A stretch of 64,000 nt of DNA from Azospirillum sp051124815 (GTDB lineage: Bacteria > Pseudomonadota > Alphaproteobacteria > Azospirillales > Azospirillaceae), in NCBI RefSeq assembly GCF_051124815.1, contig NZ_CP118491.1, forward strand, positions 1 through 64,000. The letters run 5' to 3'. The notes beneath the pieces were generated by a model. The model had not been told where the DNA came from and searched no databases. It saw only the letters and a list, made by a program, of their open reading frames with translations. The position numbers and the translations under genes are program-made. Below, piece after piece: positions 15,973-25,985 of this stretch (positions are counted from its first letter, which is position 1; every line of letters starts with the position of its first letter).

Positions 15973-17955
15973 TCAGTCCCGCGCGCTGCGGGCCACCCAG
16001 TCCTGCCACATGGCGCGGTAGGCCGCCTCGACCCCGCGGGCGAAGCCCTTGTAGTCGGTCAGCGGGGCGGCGTTCAGCCGGTCGCGCATGGTCCGGCGCA
16101 ACCCGGCGAGCCGCTCCGGATCGCCGGCAAGCGCCACCGCGGTGGCGATGTAGCCCGCCTCGTCGGATGCCACCAGCTCGCTCAATCCGCAATGGGTCAG
16201 CAGGCTGGCGCCGACGCGGGCGACATGGTTGGCGCCGGTCACCGTCACCACCGGCACGCCCATCCACAAGGCCTCGCAGGTGGTGGTGGTGCCGTTGTAG
16301 GGGAAGGGGTCGAGCCCGATGTCGATGCGGTCGTAGGCGCGCAGATGCCCGTCGGCGGCGTCGATGCGGGACAGCAGCTCGATCCGGCCGGCGTCGATCC
16401 CGAACTGGACGAAGGTGTTCAGGTAGCGGCGGCGGGTCTCCTCGTCGCCCATCTGGGCGCTCTTGACGATCAGGCGGGAGTCCGGCACCCGCTTCAGGAT
16501 CTCCGACCAGACGCGCACCACCTCCCCCGTCACCTTGGAGGTGTTGTTGAAGGAGCCGAAGGTGACGTGGCCGTTGGCCAGCATCGGCGGCTCGGCCGGC
16601 GGGGCGACATCCACCGGCGGGCGGTAGCTGTGGAAGCCGTGCGGCAGCCGGAAGATGCGCTCGGCGCTCAGCCGGTCGGCCTCGCCCGGCGGCTCGGCGA
16701 CGGCGTCGCTGAAGCGCCAGTCGATGGCGCGCATGCCGGTGGTGTCGGGATAGCCCAGCCACGTCGCCTGGACCGGCGCCGGCTTGCGGGCGAACAGGGT
16801 CAGGCGGTTGTTGGCGGTGTGGCCGGTGAGGTCGACCAGGATGTCGATGCCGTCCTGCTCGATCAGCGCAGCGGCCCGCGCATCGTCGACCCCGACCAGG
16901 GAACGCCAGCCGTCCGCCGCCCCTTTCAGCCGCTCGGTGACCACGTCGGAGCGTGCGGCCGCGTGGTAGCAGAATACCTCGAACCGGTTGCGGTCATGCT
17001 CGCGGATCAGCGGCTCGGCGAAGAAGGCGACCGAGTGGGCGCAGAAATCGGGCGAGACATAGCCGACGCGCAGGCGGCGTTCGGGATCGCGCGGGTTGGC
17101 GTGGCGCTTGCCGGCGGGCAGCAGCGGATCGGCATGGCGCTGTGCCCACACCGCATGGGCCTTGAAGATGGTCTCGGGCGGGACGGCCGGGGTGTAGTGC
17201 AGGGCCAGCAGCAGGTTGGAATGCATCAGGGCGTGGTTGGGGTGCGCCTCCAGGCCTTTCTGGAAGACGCCGATCGCCTCCTCGATGCGGCCCATCTCCT
17301 TCAGCGTCTCGCCCAGGTTGTTCCAGGCCTCGGCTGACTTCGGATTGGCCTTCAGCGCGGCGACGAAGCACTCCACGGCCTTGCTGAGCTCCACCGCCCC
17401 CTTGTGCAGGTCGCCCAGGTTGCATAACGCCTCCGCCATGTCGGGCTTCAGGCGCAGCGCCTCGCCGTAGGCGGCACGGGCGCCCCCGCGGTCGCCGAGA
17501 GTGCGCAGGATGTTGGCGAGGTTGAAGTGGGCCTCGGCATAATCGGGCTTCAGCCGGATGGCGGTGCGCAGCGCCTCTGCCGCCTCGGCAGGCCGGCCCA
17601 AGTCGAGCAGCAGGCAGCCGTGATTGCTGTGAACGAAGGGATCGGTGCCGTTGCGGGCGATCGCCCGGCGGTAGCAGCCCAGCGCCTCTTCCCAGTCGCC
17701 GCGGGCGCGCAGGATGATGGCGAGGTTGTTGTTGGCGTTGGAATGGCCCGGATCGGCGGCCAGCACGGCGCGGTATCCGGCCTCCGCCTCGGCCGTCCGG
17801 CCTTCCCGGTGTAGGGTCAGCGCCCGGCCGAAGCCGGCGTCGGCCACCGATGCCGCCACCGGGGCCGCCTGAACCGCGGCGGGGGCCGCGTTCCGCGGGG
17901 CCGGGGACGGGGCCGGGCGTTTGGCCTTGGCCTGCTTTCGTGAAGGCTTTTTCAT
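15973..17955 (-). CDS. TPR O-GlcNAc-transferase-like (SPINDLY/GT41) protein
   Basis: A 660-aa protein. A basic Lys/Ala/Pro-rich N-terminus (about 1-40) is followed by about seven TPRs to residue 300, then a GT41 catalytic region. GT41 landmarks are RVGYVSPDFCAHSVAFF, DILVDLTGHTANNRL, VQATWLGYPDTTG, FGSFNNTSKVTGEVVRVW with ILKRVPDSRL, and GLDPFPYNGTTTTCEALWMG. Eukaryotic OGT, plant SPINDLY and bacterial relatives modify Ser/Thr of proteins with GlcNAc or fucose. The local GDP-fucose supply makes O-fucosylation a testable alternative. The start could also be the GTG at 17991; I chose the ATG at 17955. No signal peptide, so it acts in the cytoplasm. Confidence 0.9.
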   Translation of the reverse strand: MKKPSRKQAKAKRPAPSPAPRNAAPAAVQAAPVAASVADAGFGRALTLHREGRTAEAEAGYRAVLAADPGHSNANNNLAIILRARGDWEEALGCYRRAIARNGTDPFVHSNHGCLLLDLGRPAEAAEALRTAIRLKPDYAEAHFNLANILRTLGDRGGARAAYGEALRLKPDMAEALCNLGDLHKGAVELSKAVECFVAALKANPKSAEAWNNLGETLKEMGRIEEAIGVFQKGLEAHPNHALMHSNLLLALHYTPAVPPETIFKAHAVWAQRHADPLLPAGKRHANPRDPERRLRVGYVSPDFCAHSVAFFAEPLIREHDRNRFEVFCYHAAARSDVVTERLKGAADGWRSLVGVDDARAAALIEQDGIDILVDLTGHTANNRLTLFARKPAPVQATWLGYPDTTGMRAIDWRFSDAVAEPPGEADRLSAERIFRLPHGFHSYRPPVDVAPPAEPPMLANGHVTFGSFNNTSKVTGEVVRVWSEILKRVPDSRLIVKSAQMGDEETRRRYLNTFVQFGIDAGRIELLSRIDAADGHLRAYDRIDIGLDPFPYNGTTTTCEALWMGVPVVTVTGANHVARVGASLLTHCGLSELVASDEAGYIATAVALAGDPERLAGLRRTMRDRLNAAPLTDYKGFARGVEAAYRAMWQDWVARSARD

Positions 17956-18344
17956 CGGGCTGACTGCTCGGCGTTGGGTTTTCGTTGGCACAGAACCATC
18001 CCACCGGTCGATAGCAACGACGGCGCCGTATCCGCAAGGGGCATCTCGACCGGGGACATTCCGCCGTTGCGGTGCTTCACCGCCGCAACGGATGCGGTGA
18101 CGGGGATCCGGAGAAGAGACATATGAGGGATGGCGGATGCCCCCGGGGACAGATGGCTTGCCGCTGTTATGCGTCTTCTGCTATTCCAGCGGAATCGTGT
18201 GGTTGGACGTAATCCGCAAGTGGCGGTTCCACGCGCTTCGTCGCGCCCCGGACCCAAGGAGCGCAGGTCGATCGAGACCGGGTAACCGAGCGGTATGAAG
18301 ACCTTGCTTTCGCGACGCATTCCACATTTTTCACGGCGGTTCCC
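17956..18344. promoter_or_regulatory. Intergenic region upstream of the type I secretion operon
   Basis: These 389 bp separate two outward-facing genes. A 9-bp stem CCGTTGCGG/CCGCAACGG (18064-18072 with 18083-18091) is visible. A 29-codon ATG frame from about 18123, preceded by GGAGAAGAG, could be a leader peptide, but nothing else supports it. The exporter start at 18345 has only a weak GGCGG upstream. No firm promoter is identified. Confidence 0.35.
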
Positions 18345-20501
18345 ATGACTCTTGCTGCGGAAGTCCCCTGCGCCCATACCGGGCTGCATTCCCTGGCCGC
18401 CGTCGCGCGCCAGCGTGGCCTCGACGTCTCGGCCGAGCGGCTTCAGCACAGCAATGTCATCGGGAACGAGGAACTGGATACGGCCCGCCTCCTGCGTGTC
18501 GCCAAGTCCATCGGCCTGAAGGCCGAGGCGACGACGCTGGACTGGGAGGATCTCGGCAAGCTCCAGGACGCCTTCCCCGCCATTCTGCGCCTGCGCAACG
18601 GCAACTCGATGGTGGTGGTCGGCTTCGGCAAGCAGGGCGACACCGACGTCGCCATCCTCCAGGATCCGCTTGCCGGGCAGGAGGTCGTCCTGCCGGTCGA
18701 CCGCATCCGCCTGAGCCAGGCCTGGGCCGGCGAGATCGTCCTGCTGAAGCGCGAATATGCGCTGAACGACGGCGAGCAGCCCTTCGGCCTGAAGTGGTTC
18801 CTGGTGGAGGTCCTGCAGCACCGCCGGCTGTTCCGCGACATCGCCATCGCCGCGATCCTGATGAGCCTGTTCGCGCTCGCCGTGCCGATCTTCTTCCAGC
18901 TGGTGATCGACCGGGTGCTGGTCCACCGCAGCATGGGCACCCTGTGGGTGCTGATGGCCGGCATGGGCGGCGTCATCCTGTTCGAGACCGCCTTCTCGTA
19001 CCTGCGCCAGTACCTGATGCTGTACGCGACGAAGAAGATCGACGCGAAGATCAACGTGCAGGTCTTCAACAAGCTCATCGGCCTGCCGATGCATTATTTC
19101 GAGCGGATGCCCTCCGGCGCGATCGTCAAGAACGTGCAGCAGGCCGAACGCATCCGCAACTTCCTGACCGGCCAGCTCTTCATGACGATGCTGGATACGG
19201 TGTCGCTGTTCATCTTCCTGCCGATCATGTTCATGTACAGCGTGCCGCTGACGGTGGTGGTGCTGGTCTTCGCCGCCCTGATGGCGCTGAACATCGGCAT
19301 CATGATCCCGCTGATCAAAGGCCGGCTGAAGAACCTGTACGAGGCGGAAATCCGCCAGCAGTCCTTCCTGATCGAGAACATCCACGGCATGCGGACGGTG
19401 AAGTCGCTGGCGCTCGACAGCCGCCAGAAGCTGGAATGGGACCACCGCGTCGCCCGCGCCGCCGAACAGCGTTTCGACGTCGGCCGCATCATGGTCATCG
19501 GCCAGTCGGTCGCCGGTCCGCTCAACCAGCTGATGATGGCCTGCCTGCTGGGCCTGGGCACCTATCTGGCGCTGAACGGCGAACTGATGATGGGCGTGCT
19601 GATCGCCTTCTACATCCTCGCCGGCCGCGTCACCCAGCCGCTGATGCAGATGGCCCAGCTGGTGCAGCAGTTCCAGGAAGTGTCGCTGTCGGTCCAGATG
19701 CTGGGCTCGATCATGAACCACCCGCCGGAAGAGGGCCGCACCGGCCGTGGCCTGCGCACGCCGCTGCGCGGCACGGTGGAGTTCCAGGACGTGCGCTTCC
19801 GCTACGCCGCCTCGTCCCCGCCGGCGCTCGACGGCGTCAACTTCACCGCGGCGGAGGGGACGATCCTCGGCGTGATGGGCCGAAGCGGCTCGGGCAAGAC
19901 CACCCTGACCCGCCTGCTGCAGGGGCTGCACCGGGCGCAGGAAGGCCTGATCCGCATCGACGGCCGCGACATCCGCGAATATGACCTCGACCATCTCCGC
20001 GCCTCGATCGGCGTGGTGCTGCAGGACAATTTCCTGTTCACCGGCACCATCCGCGAGAATGTCTCCGCCGCCAAACCGGGGGCGACGACCGAGGAGATCC
20101 TGAAGGTCATCCAGCTTGCCGGTGCCGACGAGTTCGTGGAGCGCCTGCCCAAGGGGCTGGACACCATGCTGGAGGAAGGCTCCGCCAACCTGTCCGGCGG
20201 TCAGCGCCAGCGTCTGGCGATCGCGCGGGCCCTGCTGACCAATCCGAAGATCCTGATCATGGACGAGGCGACCAGCGCGCTCGACGCCGAGAGCGAGGCC
20301 ATCGTCCAGGCCAACCTGATGAACATCGCCCGCGGCCGTACCGTGATCATCATCTCGCACCGTCTGTCCTCGCTGGTGCCGTCGGACACCATCCTGGTGA
20401 TGGACCGCGGCAAGGTGGTGGACAGCGGCAAGCATGACGAGCTGATGGGGCGCTGCGACATCTACCAGCATCTCTGGCACCAGCAGAACCGGCACATCTA
20501 G
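18345..20501 (+). CDS. Type I secretion ABC exporter (HlyB type, degenerate C39 domain)
   Basis: A 718-aa inner-membrane ABC exporter. Residues about 1-140 are a C39-like domain. The catalytic cysteine position reads HTGLHSL (Thr where active peptidases have Cys) and the histidine position reads GNSMVVV, so it is non-proteolytic, as in HlyB-type exporters of RTX proteins. About six membrane helices follow (150-440). The ATPase has Walker A GRSGSGKT at 512-519, signature LSGGQ at 616-620 and Walker B ILIMDE at 636-641. It is followed 12 bp later by the HlyD-like adaptor gene. No outer-membrane TolC-type gene is in the window. The nearest candidate substrate is the RTX-like protein at the start of the window. 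Confidence 0.95.
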   Translation: MTLAAEVPCAHTGLHSLAAVARQRGLDVSAERLQHSNVIGNEELDTARLLRVAKSIGLKAEATTLDWEDLGKLQDAFPAILRLRNGNSMVVVGFGKQGDTDVAILQDPLAGQEVVLPVDRIRLSQAWAGEIVLLKREYALNDGEQPFGLKWFLVEVLQHRRLFRDIAIAAILMSLFALAVPIFFQLVIDRVLVHRSMGTLWVLMAGMGGVILFETAFSYLRQYLMLYATKKIDAKINVQVFNKLIGLPMHYFERMPSGAIVKNVQQAERIRNFLTGQLFMTMLDTVSLFIFLPIMFMYSVPLTVVVLVFAALMALNIGIMIPLIKGRLKNLYEAEIRQQSFLIENIHGMRTVKSLALDSRQKLEWDHRVARAAEQRFDVGRIMVIGQSVAGPLNQLMMACLLGLGTYLALNGELMMGVLIAFYILAGRVTQPLMQMAQLVQQFQEVSLSVQMLGSIMNHPPEEGRTGRGLRTPLRGTVEFQDVRFRYAASSPPALDGVNFTAAEGTILGVMGRSGSGKTTLTRLLQGLHRAQEGLIRIDGRDIREYDLDHLRASIGVVLQDNFLFTGTIRENVSAAKPGATTEEILKVIQLAGADEFVERLPKGLDTMLEEGSANLSGGQRQRLAIARALLTNPKILIMDEATSALDAESEAIVQANLMNIARGRTVIIISHRLSSLVPSDTILVMDRGKVVDSGKHDELMGRCDIYQHLWHQQNRHI

Positions 20502-20513
20502 GAGCGCGCGCCC

Positions 20514-21947
20514 TTGTCCGCACAAAAGCCGACCGCACAGAAGCTCGCGAAGATTGAGACGGCACGCGTTCCCGCCAACGACGCCGCGCCGCAGCGGCCG
20601 GCCCAGCCGCTCGACAAGCGGGCCAAGGCGCGCGGGAAGGCGGCGATCGGCGCCTTCCAGAAGGACACGGAGGCGATCCAGAACGCCCCCGATCCCTTCC
20701 TGGCGCGCATCACGCTGCATCTGCTGGCGCTGTTCGTGATCGGCCTGGTGACCTGGGCGTCGCTGTCCTACCTGGACAAGATCGTCGTCGCCCAGGGCAA
20801 GATCATCTCGGTCGAATCCAACGTCATGGTCCAGCCGCTGGAAATGGCGGTGATCAAGAAGGTGCTGGTGCGCGAGGGCGACGTCGTCCGCAAGGGCGAG
20901 GTGCTGGCGACGCTGGACCCGACCTTCACCCAGGCCGACGTCCAGCAGCTGGAATCCCGTCTTGCCAACGCCGACGCGCTGATCGCCCGGCTGCAGGCCG
21001 AGCATGACGGCAAGCCCTATGTTCCGAGCGAGGACCGCTATGGCTACGGCAAGCTGCAGCAGGCGCTGTGGAGCGAACGCCAGGCCCAGTACCAGTCGCA
21101 GATGCAGAATTACGAGGAGAAGCTCGCGCGGCTGCAGTCCAACGTCACCAAGTACGAGATGGACCGCGTCCATCTGAACGAGCGGCTGAAGGTGGTGCGC
21201 GAGATCGAGAACATGCGCTCCTCGCTGCTGGCCACCCAGGTCGGCAGCAAGCTGAACCTGCTGCAGGCCACCAGCGACCGCATCGACATCGAACGCAATC
21301 TGGTGCTGAACCAGAACGAGCTGCAGGGCAACCGCCACGACCTGCAGGCCCTGCTGGCCGAGCGCGACGTCTTCATCCAGCAGTGGAGCGGCAAGATCAT
21401 CGAGGAGCTGACCTCCCAGCGCAACGAGCGCGAGGCGCTGCGCGAACAGCTGACCAAGGCGCGCAAGCGCCAGTCGCTGGTCCAGCTCGACGCGCCGGTC
21501 GATGCCATCGTGCTGGAGGTTTCGCCCAAGGCCGCCGCCGGTTCCGTCGCCAAGGAGGCGGAGCCGCTCTTCACCCTGGTGCCGGTCGGTTCCGCCCTGG
21601 AGGTGGAGGCCAGCATCGACGCCCGCGACCTCGCCTTCGTGCAGGTCGGCGACAAGGTGCGGGTCAAGCTGGAGGCCTACCCCTACATGCAGCACGGCGC
21701 GCTCGACGGCGAGGTGGAGACGATCAGCGAGGATTCCTTCTCCAGCAAGGAGAACGGCAACGGCGTGCTCTTCTACCGGGCGCGCATCAAGCTGCTGACG
21801 ACCAAGCTCGACAATGTGCCCTCCAATTTCCGCCTGATCCCCGGCATGCCGCTGTCGGCCGACATCAAGGTCGGCGAGCGCCGCATCATCACCTATTTCC
21901 TGCGCCCCATCCTGCGCGGGGTCGACGAAAGCCTGCGGGAGCCCTGA
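20514..21947 (+). CDS. HlyD-family periplasmic adaptor of a type I secretion system
   Basis: A 477-aa membrane fusion protein. A cytoplasmic, basic N-terminus of about 65 residues precedes one membrane helix (66-87, ITLHLLALFVIGLVTWASLS). A lipoyl-like half motif follows (VQPLEMAVIKKVLVREGD), then a long coiled-coil hairpin (about 140-330), then the second lipoyl half and beta-barrel (QLDAPVDAIVLEVSPKAAAG). The TTG start at 20514 follows AGGAGCG at proper spacing. It links the ABC exporter to an outer-membrane channel. Its stop lies 2 bp before the start of the Sel1-repeat gene, so all three genes form one operon. Confidence 0.95.
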   Translation: MSAQKPTAQKLAKIETARVPANDAAPQRPAQPLDKRAKARGKAAIGAFQKDTEAIQNAPDPFLARITLHLLALFVIGLVTWASLSYLDKIVVAQGKIISVESNVMVQPLEMAVIKKVLVREGDVVRKGEVLATLDPTFTQADVQQLESRLANADALIARLQAEHDGKPYVPSEDRYGYGKLQQALWSERQAQYQSQMQNYEEKLARLQSNVTKYEMDRVHLNERLKVVREIENMRSSLLATQVGSKLNLLQATSDRIDIERNLVLNQNELQGNRHDLQALLAERDVFIQQWSGKIIEELTSQRNEREALREQLTKARKRQSLVQLDAPVDAIVLEVSPKAAAGSVAKEAEPLFTLVPVGSALEVEASIDARDLAFVQVGDKVRVKLEAYPYMQHGALDGEVETISEDSFSSKENGNGVLFYRARIKLLTTKLDNVPSNFRLIPGMPLSADIKVGERRIITYFLRPILRGVDESLREP

Positions 21948-21949
21948 TC

Positions 21950-23302
21950 TTGTTCGGTAAGCTGCTGAAGCGAAGCAAATCCACCGGTTCCCGCAAGCCG
22001 GATTTCCAGCGCGGCCTCGCCGCCTTCGAGATGGAGGACTACGCCGCCGCGGTCGCCCACTGGCTGCCGCTGGCCGAGCATGGCCATGCCGAGGCGCAGT
22101 ACCGCATGGGCCAGCTCTATGCCCGCGGCCAGGGGGTGGTGCGCGATTTCGGCGACGCCGCCCACTGGTTCCGCAAGGCGGCCGACCAGGGCCATGTCGA
22201 GGCGCAGTTCTCGCTCGCCCTGTGCTACGCCAACGGCGAAGGCGCGGCGCAGGACAGCGCCCTGCCGGTGCGCTGGTACAAGACCGTCGCCAAGGCCAAC
22301 CCGGCGGCGGCGGAGGCCAATCTGGCGCTGCTCTACCCCCATGGGCTGGGCATCGGCCCGGACATCGCCCAGGCCCTGCACTGGTACCGGCTGGCCGCCG
22401 AGGCCGGCCATGCCGAGGCGCAGCACCATATGGGCCTGCTCCATGCCTTCGGGCAGGGGGTGGCGCAGGACCATGCCGCCGCCGCCGGCTGGTACAGGAT
22501 GTCGGCCGATCAGGGCTATGCCGTGGCCCAGCACGCGCTCGCCTCCCTCTACGCCAACGGCCAGGGGGTGGAGCGCGACATGAGCCAGGCGATCGCCTGG
22601 TACGGGCAGGCCGCCGGCCAGGGCTTCGTCAATTCCCAGCTGGCGCTCGCCATCATCTACGAGCACGGCAGCGGGGTGGAGGCCGATCCGGCCCGCGCGG
22701 CGGAGTTCTACCGCCAGGCGGCGGAGCAGGGCCATCCGGTGGCCCAGGTCAATCTGGGCCTGCTCCATGCCCGCGGGCACGGGGTTCCCAAGGATTACCG
22801 CGAGACCCTGAAATGGTGCCGCCTGTCGGCGGAGCAGGGCAACGTCAATGCCCAGTTCAACCTGGGTCTGATCTATTCCAACGGGCTGGCCGGCTCGCCC
22901 GATTATGCGGAGGCCGCGGTCTGGTACCGCAAGGCGGCGATGCAGGGCAATGTCGGCGCCCAGGTCAATCTGGGGCTGATGCTGGTCCATGGCTGGGGCG
23001 GCCGGCCGGAACTGGTCGAAGGGGTGGACTGGCTGCGCAAGGCTGCGGCCCAGGGCCACACCGGGGCGATGACCAATCTGGGCGCCCTCTACGCCAGCCG
23101 GGAGAGCAAGGCCTACAACCCGATCCAGGCCTATGTCTGGTACATCATGGCCGCCGCCGCCACCCAGCCCGGTTCCGAGCGCGACGGGCTGGAGGCCAAG
23201 GCCCATGAGCTTGGCAGCAGCCTGACCAGCGAGGACCGCCACAAGGCCCAGGTCATCATGGAAGACTGGAAGAAGAACCCCAAGCTGATGGCGACCGCCT
23301 GA
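21950..23302 (+). CDS. Sel1-like repeat (SLR) protein in the secretion operon
   Basis: A 450-aa alpha-solenoid protein of about ten Sel1-like repeats of roughly 36 residues, such as HAEAQYRMGQLYARGQGV and VNAQFNLGLIYSNGLAG. The TTG at 21950 lies 2 bp after the adaptor stop and has GGGAG about 10 nt upstream; the longer open frame is antifunctional overlap with hlyD. There is no signal peptide (it begins MFGKLLKRSKSTGS), so it should be cytoplasmic. Sel1 proteins act as protein-binding adaptors. Its position after an ABC exporter and adaptor suggests it handles the substrate or couples secretion to another process; this is inference. Confidence 0.85.
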   Translation: MFGKLLKRSKSTGSRKPDFQRGLAAFEMEDYAAAVAHWLPLAEHGHAEAQYRMGQLYARGQGVVRDFGDAAHWFRKAADQGHVEAQFSLALCYANGEGAAQDSALPVRWYKTVAKANPAAAEANLALLYPHGLGIGPDIAQALHWYRLAAEAGHAEAQHHMGLLHAFGQGVAQDHAAAAGWYRMSADQGYAVAQHALASLYANGQGVERDMSQAIAWYGQAAGQGFVNSQLALAIIYEHGSGVEADPARAAEFYRQAAEQGHPVAQVNLGLLHARGHGVPKDYRETLKWCRLSAEQGNVNAQFNLGLIYSNGLAGSPDYAEAAVWYRKAAMQGNVGAQVNLGLMLVHGWGGRPELVEGVDWLRKAAAQGHTGAMTNLGALYASRESKAYNPIQAYVWYIMAAAATQPGSERDGLEAKAHELGSSLTSEDRHKAQVIMEDWKKNPKLMATA

Positions 23303-23345
23303 GAAACGCCGGCTGGGGGCGGGACCGGGGAAGAGGGGAGAGCGG

Positions 23346-25985
23346 ATGGCTGGCGCGGCTGGGGAAAACGGCTTCGGTGCGGACGGCCGCTCCACCCTGG
23401 ACGATGCGATCAACGGCCACCGCCTGTTTCTCGGACGCCATGCCGCCAGCGGCGAGGAACTGCTGCTGGCCACCGGCCGCAGCCTTCCGGAATTCCTCAA
23501 CGCCTTCCTGGTCACCGCGGAGTTCATGGCGGCGGTGGTCGACCGCCTCGCCTCCGGCGCCCTGCTGCCGCATGCCTCCCTCGCCGCCGAGATGGACGAG
23601 GCCCTGCACGGCTGGGCGCTCCGCCGGCTTCCGCTGTCCCCGGCGAGCCGCGACGCCCTGGCGCCCAGCCGGTCCTGGCGCTTCTGGCTGCTGACGCTCC
23701 TGCGCGACGAGGCGCTGCTGGCCCTGCTGCCGCCGCGGGTGGTGGACTGGCTGGAGCAGAGCGGGGCGCGTCGGCGCCTTGCCGCCGTCGAACTGGCGCC
23801 GACCCGCCGGCTGGCCGGCGAGGTCTCCTACGACGGGGGCGGGCGGATTTCCGGCTGGTGCGCCAACCTGTCCGACCCGACCGAGACGGTGTTGCTGGAG
23901 CTGTTCCTGGCCGACCGCTTCATCGGGGTGGTCCGGTGCCGCGACTTCCTGCCCGGCCTGTCGGAGCGGACAGGCGGATCGGGCGAGCATGGCTTCGCTT
24001 TCCTGATCCCGCCCCTGCATGACGACCTGACGGCGCGCGGCGTCCTGCTCCATGTTCGCGACGTCCAGTCCAAGACGCCGTTCGGCAGCGCCATCTATAT
24101 CCGCGAGACCCTGCCCGGCCGTCAGGACGATCTCGGCCGGATTCTCCATGCGCTGCGCGGGATCAAGGATGCCCTGCGCAGCATCGAGCAGACCCTGCCC
24201 GATGTGCTGGCCACCACGGAGCCGCCGGTCGACGCCTATCCCGCCCTGAAGCAGGCCGGCCTGCTGCGGAACTGGCGGGCTCCGGCGCTGCCCGCGCTTC
24301 CTCCGCAGGGGCTCGTGCATATCCTTCTCCTGCGCGGGGAGGGCGATCCCGGCGCGCTGCGCTGCCTGATCCGGTCGCTGGAGAGCCAGCGGCATGCCGC
24401 CTGGACGCTGACCGTCGTTCTGCCGCCGGCTGCCGCCCCGTCCAGCGAGGTCGCGGCCCTGCTGCATCCGCTGGCCGCGCGCGGGCAGGGGGGAATGGCC
24501 GCCTACCCGGACCTGTCCGGGCTTCTGTCGTCGGACCCGCGGCTTTCCGGTGCCGCCGCCCATCTGGTCCTGGACGGCGCGGTCGAGTTCGGGGAGGACG
24601 CGCTGCCGGTCTTCCTCGACGCCCTGTCGACGGCACCGATGGTCTACAGCGACCATGAACTGGCGGTGGAAGGCGGCGATCCCGCCCGAGACCTGGACGA
24701 TGCCGTGATCCCGGTGCTGAAGCCGGGATTCGATCCGGTCATGCTGCTGTCCTGCGACTGCATCGGCCCGCTGGCCGCCCTGTCCGGCGATGTCCTGCTG
24801 CGCGCCCTGGCGCTGGAGGAGGGCATGCCGTCCGACTCCCATGACCTGATGCTGCGCCTCGTCGACGCGATCCCCGCCGATGGCCGTTCCGAGGCTCTTC
24901 CGGCCGACGGCGGCATCCGGCACATCCAGTCCATGCTCTACACCGTCCGGAGGCCAGCGGATTTCCGCAGTGTCGGCGCCCTCCCGCGCGCTCTGTCCGG
25001 ATCGCCGGAGGCGGTCGGCCGCTGGGTGCGGCGCCACGCCCCGGCTCTGGAGGTCGGCATCCGCGCCGGCCGGGTGCCGGTGCCGATGCCCGCCGCCCCG
25101 GGGCTGGACCGGGCACTGGTCGATCCCTGCGACATCGAACTCGGCCTGGCCGCTCCGCCCTTCGTCAGCGTCATCGTGCCGACCCGCAACTCTCCCGTCC
25201 TGCTGCGCAACTGCCTCGATTCCCTTCTGCGCGTGCGGCAGAGCTATCCGGGCCGGATGCAGATCCTGGTCATCGACCACGAGAACGAGGATCCCGACGC
25301 CGTCGCCCTGATCGCGGCGATGAAGGCCGGGTGCGGGGTCGACGTGCTGCCCTATGCCGGCCCGTTCAACTGGTCGGCGATGAACAATGCCGCCGCCGCC
25401 CAGGCAGCGGGAGAGGTTCTGGTCTTCCTGAACGACGACACCGTCGCGGCCGACAGGGGCTGGCTGCGGCGGGCAGTGGCGACCCTGGCCCTGCCGAAGG
25501 TCGGCGTGGTCGGTGCGCGCCTGCTCTATCCCGACGGCGGCATCCAGCATGGCGGCATCGTCACCAGCCGCGAGCGCGGCGCCACCCATGAAGCCATCGG
25601 CGCCCGCAGCGACGATGGCGGCTATCTCGGCCGCAATGCCCTCCTGCGGTCGGCGGCGGCGGTCACCGGCGCCTGTCTGGTGACGCGGCGCGCCGTCTTC
25701 GAGGCCGCCGGCGGGTTCGATCCCCGCTATCCGGCCGACTGGAGCGACATCACCTACTGTCTCACGATCCGGAAGTCGGGGGCGCGCGTCATCTACGACC
25801 CGAAAGCCTGCCTTTACCACTTCGAGTCCAAAACGCGCGGACGCTTGTCCGAAGCCTCAGCAAAAAACGCCTACAAGAATCATCTTCGGCATGTAGTCGA
25901 GGAATGGGGTGACTTTATGGGTGATCCCTACTTCAATAAAGCATTTTCAAGGCTGGGTGATCCATTCTCCAGACTAAGATTATGA
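23346..25985 (+). CDS. Large multidomain protein with a C-terminal GT2 glycosyltransferase
   Basis: An 879-aa protein. Residues about 20-70 (GHRLFLGRHAASGEELLLA to AFLVTAEF) resemble the short helical module with a FLGR...EF pattern often placed in front of bacterial glycosyltransferases. Residues about 155-245 hold a copy of the beta-rich accessory module (RISGWCANLSDP). A middle region of unclear fold follows. The GT2 core begins at VSVIVPTRN (607-615), with the DXD-like NDD at 696-698 and TGACLVTRRAVFEAAGGFD further on. GC content falls over the last 45 codons, where the gene meets an AT-rich gap. It lies 43 bp after the secretion operon and may be co-transcribed with it. Confidence 0.85.
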   Translation: MAGAAGENGFGADGRSTLDDAINGHRLFLGRHAASGEELLLATGRSLPEFLNAFLVTAEFMAAVVDRLASGALLPHASLAAEMDEALHGWALRRLPLSPASRDALAPSRSWRFWLLTLLRDEALLALLPPRVVDWLEQSGARRRLAAVELAPTRRLAGEVSYDGGGRISGWCANLSDPTETVLLELFLADRFIGVVRCRDFLPGLSERTGGSGEHGFAFLIPPLHDDLTARGVLLHVRDVQSKTPFGSAIYIRETLPGRQDDLGRILHALRGIKDALRSIEQTLPDVLATTEPPVDAYPALKQAGLLRNWRAPALPALPPQGLVHILLLRGEGDPGALRCLIRSLESQRHAAWTLTVVLPPAAAPSSEVAALLHPLAARGQGGMAAYPDLSGLLSSDPRLSGAAAHLVLDGAVEFGEDALPVFLDALSTAPMVYSDHELAVEGGDPARDLDDAVIPVLKPGFDPVMLLSCDCIGPLAALSGDVLLRALALEEGMPSDSHDLMLRLVDAIPADGRSEALPADGGIRHIQSMLYTVRRPADFRSVGALPRALSGSPEAVGRWVRRHAPALEVGIRAGRVPVPMPAAPGLDRALVDPCDIELGLAAPPFVSVIVPTRNSPVLLRNCLDSLLRVRQSYPGRMQILVIDHENEDPDAVALIAAMKAGCGVDVLPYAGPFNWSAMNNAAAAQAAGEVLVFLNDDTVAADRGWLRRAVATLALPKVGVVGARLLYPDGGIQHGGIVTSRERGATHEAIGARSDDGGYLGRNALLRSAAAVTGACLVTRRAVFEAAGGFDPRYPADWSDITYCLTIRKSGARVIYDPKACLYHFESKTRGRLSEASAKNAYKNHLRHVVEEWGDFMGDPYFNKAFSRLGDPFSRLRL

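Noticed and set aside
18123..18212. 29-codon frame upstream of the ABC exporter gene
   Set aside because: A GGAGAAGAG precedes it, but there is no other support for translation or attenuation; kept only as a remark in the intergenic entry.
17952..21695. 1247-codon minus-strand open frame across the secretion operon
   Set aside because: It mirrors the ABC exporter and HlyD genes, whose motifs are unambiguous. The antisense translation is His/Gln/Arg-rich with no domain.
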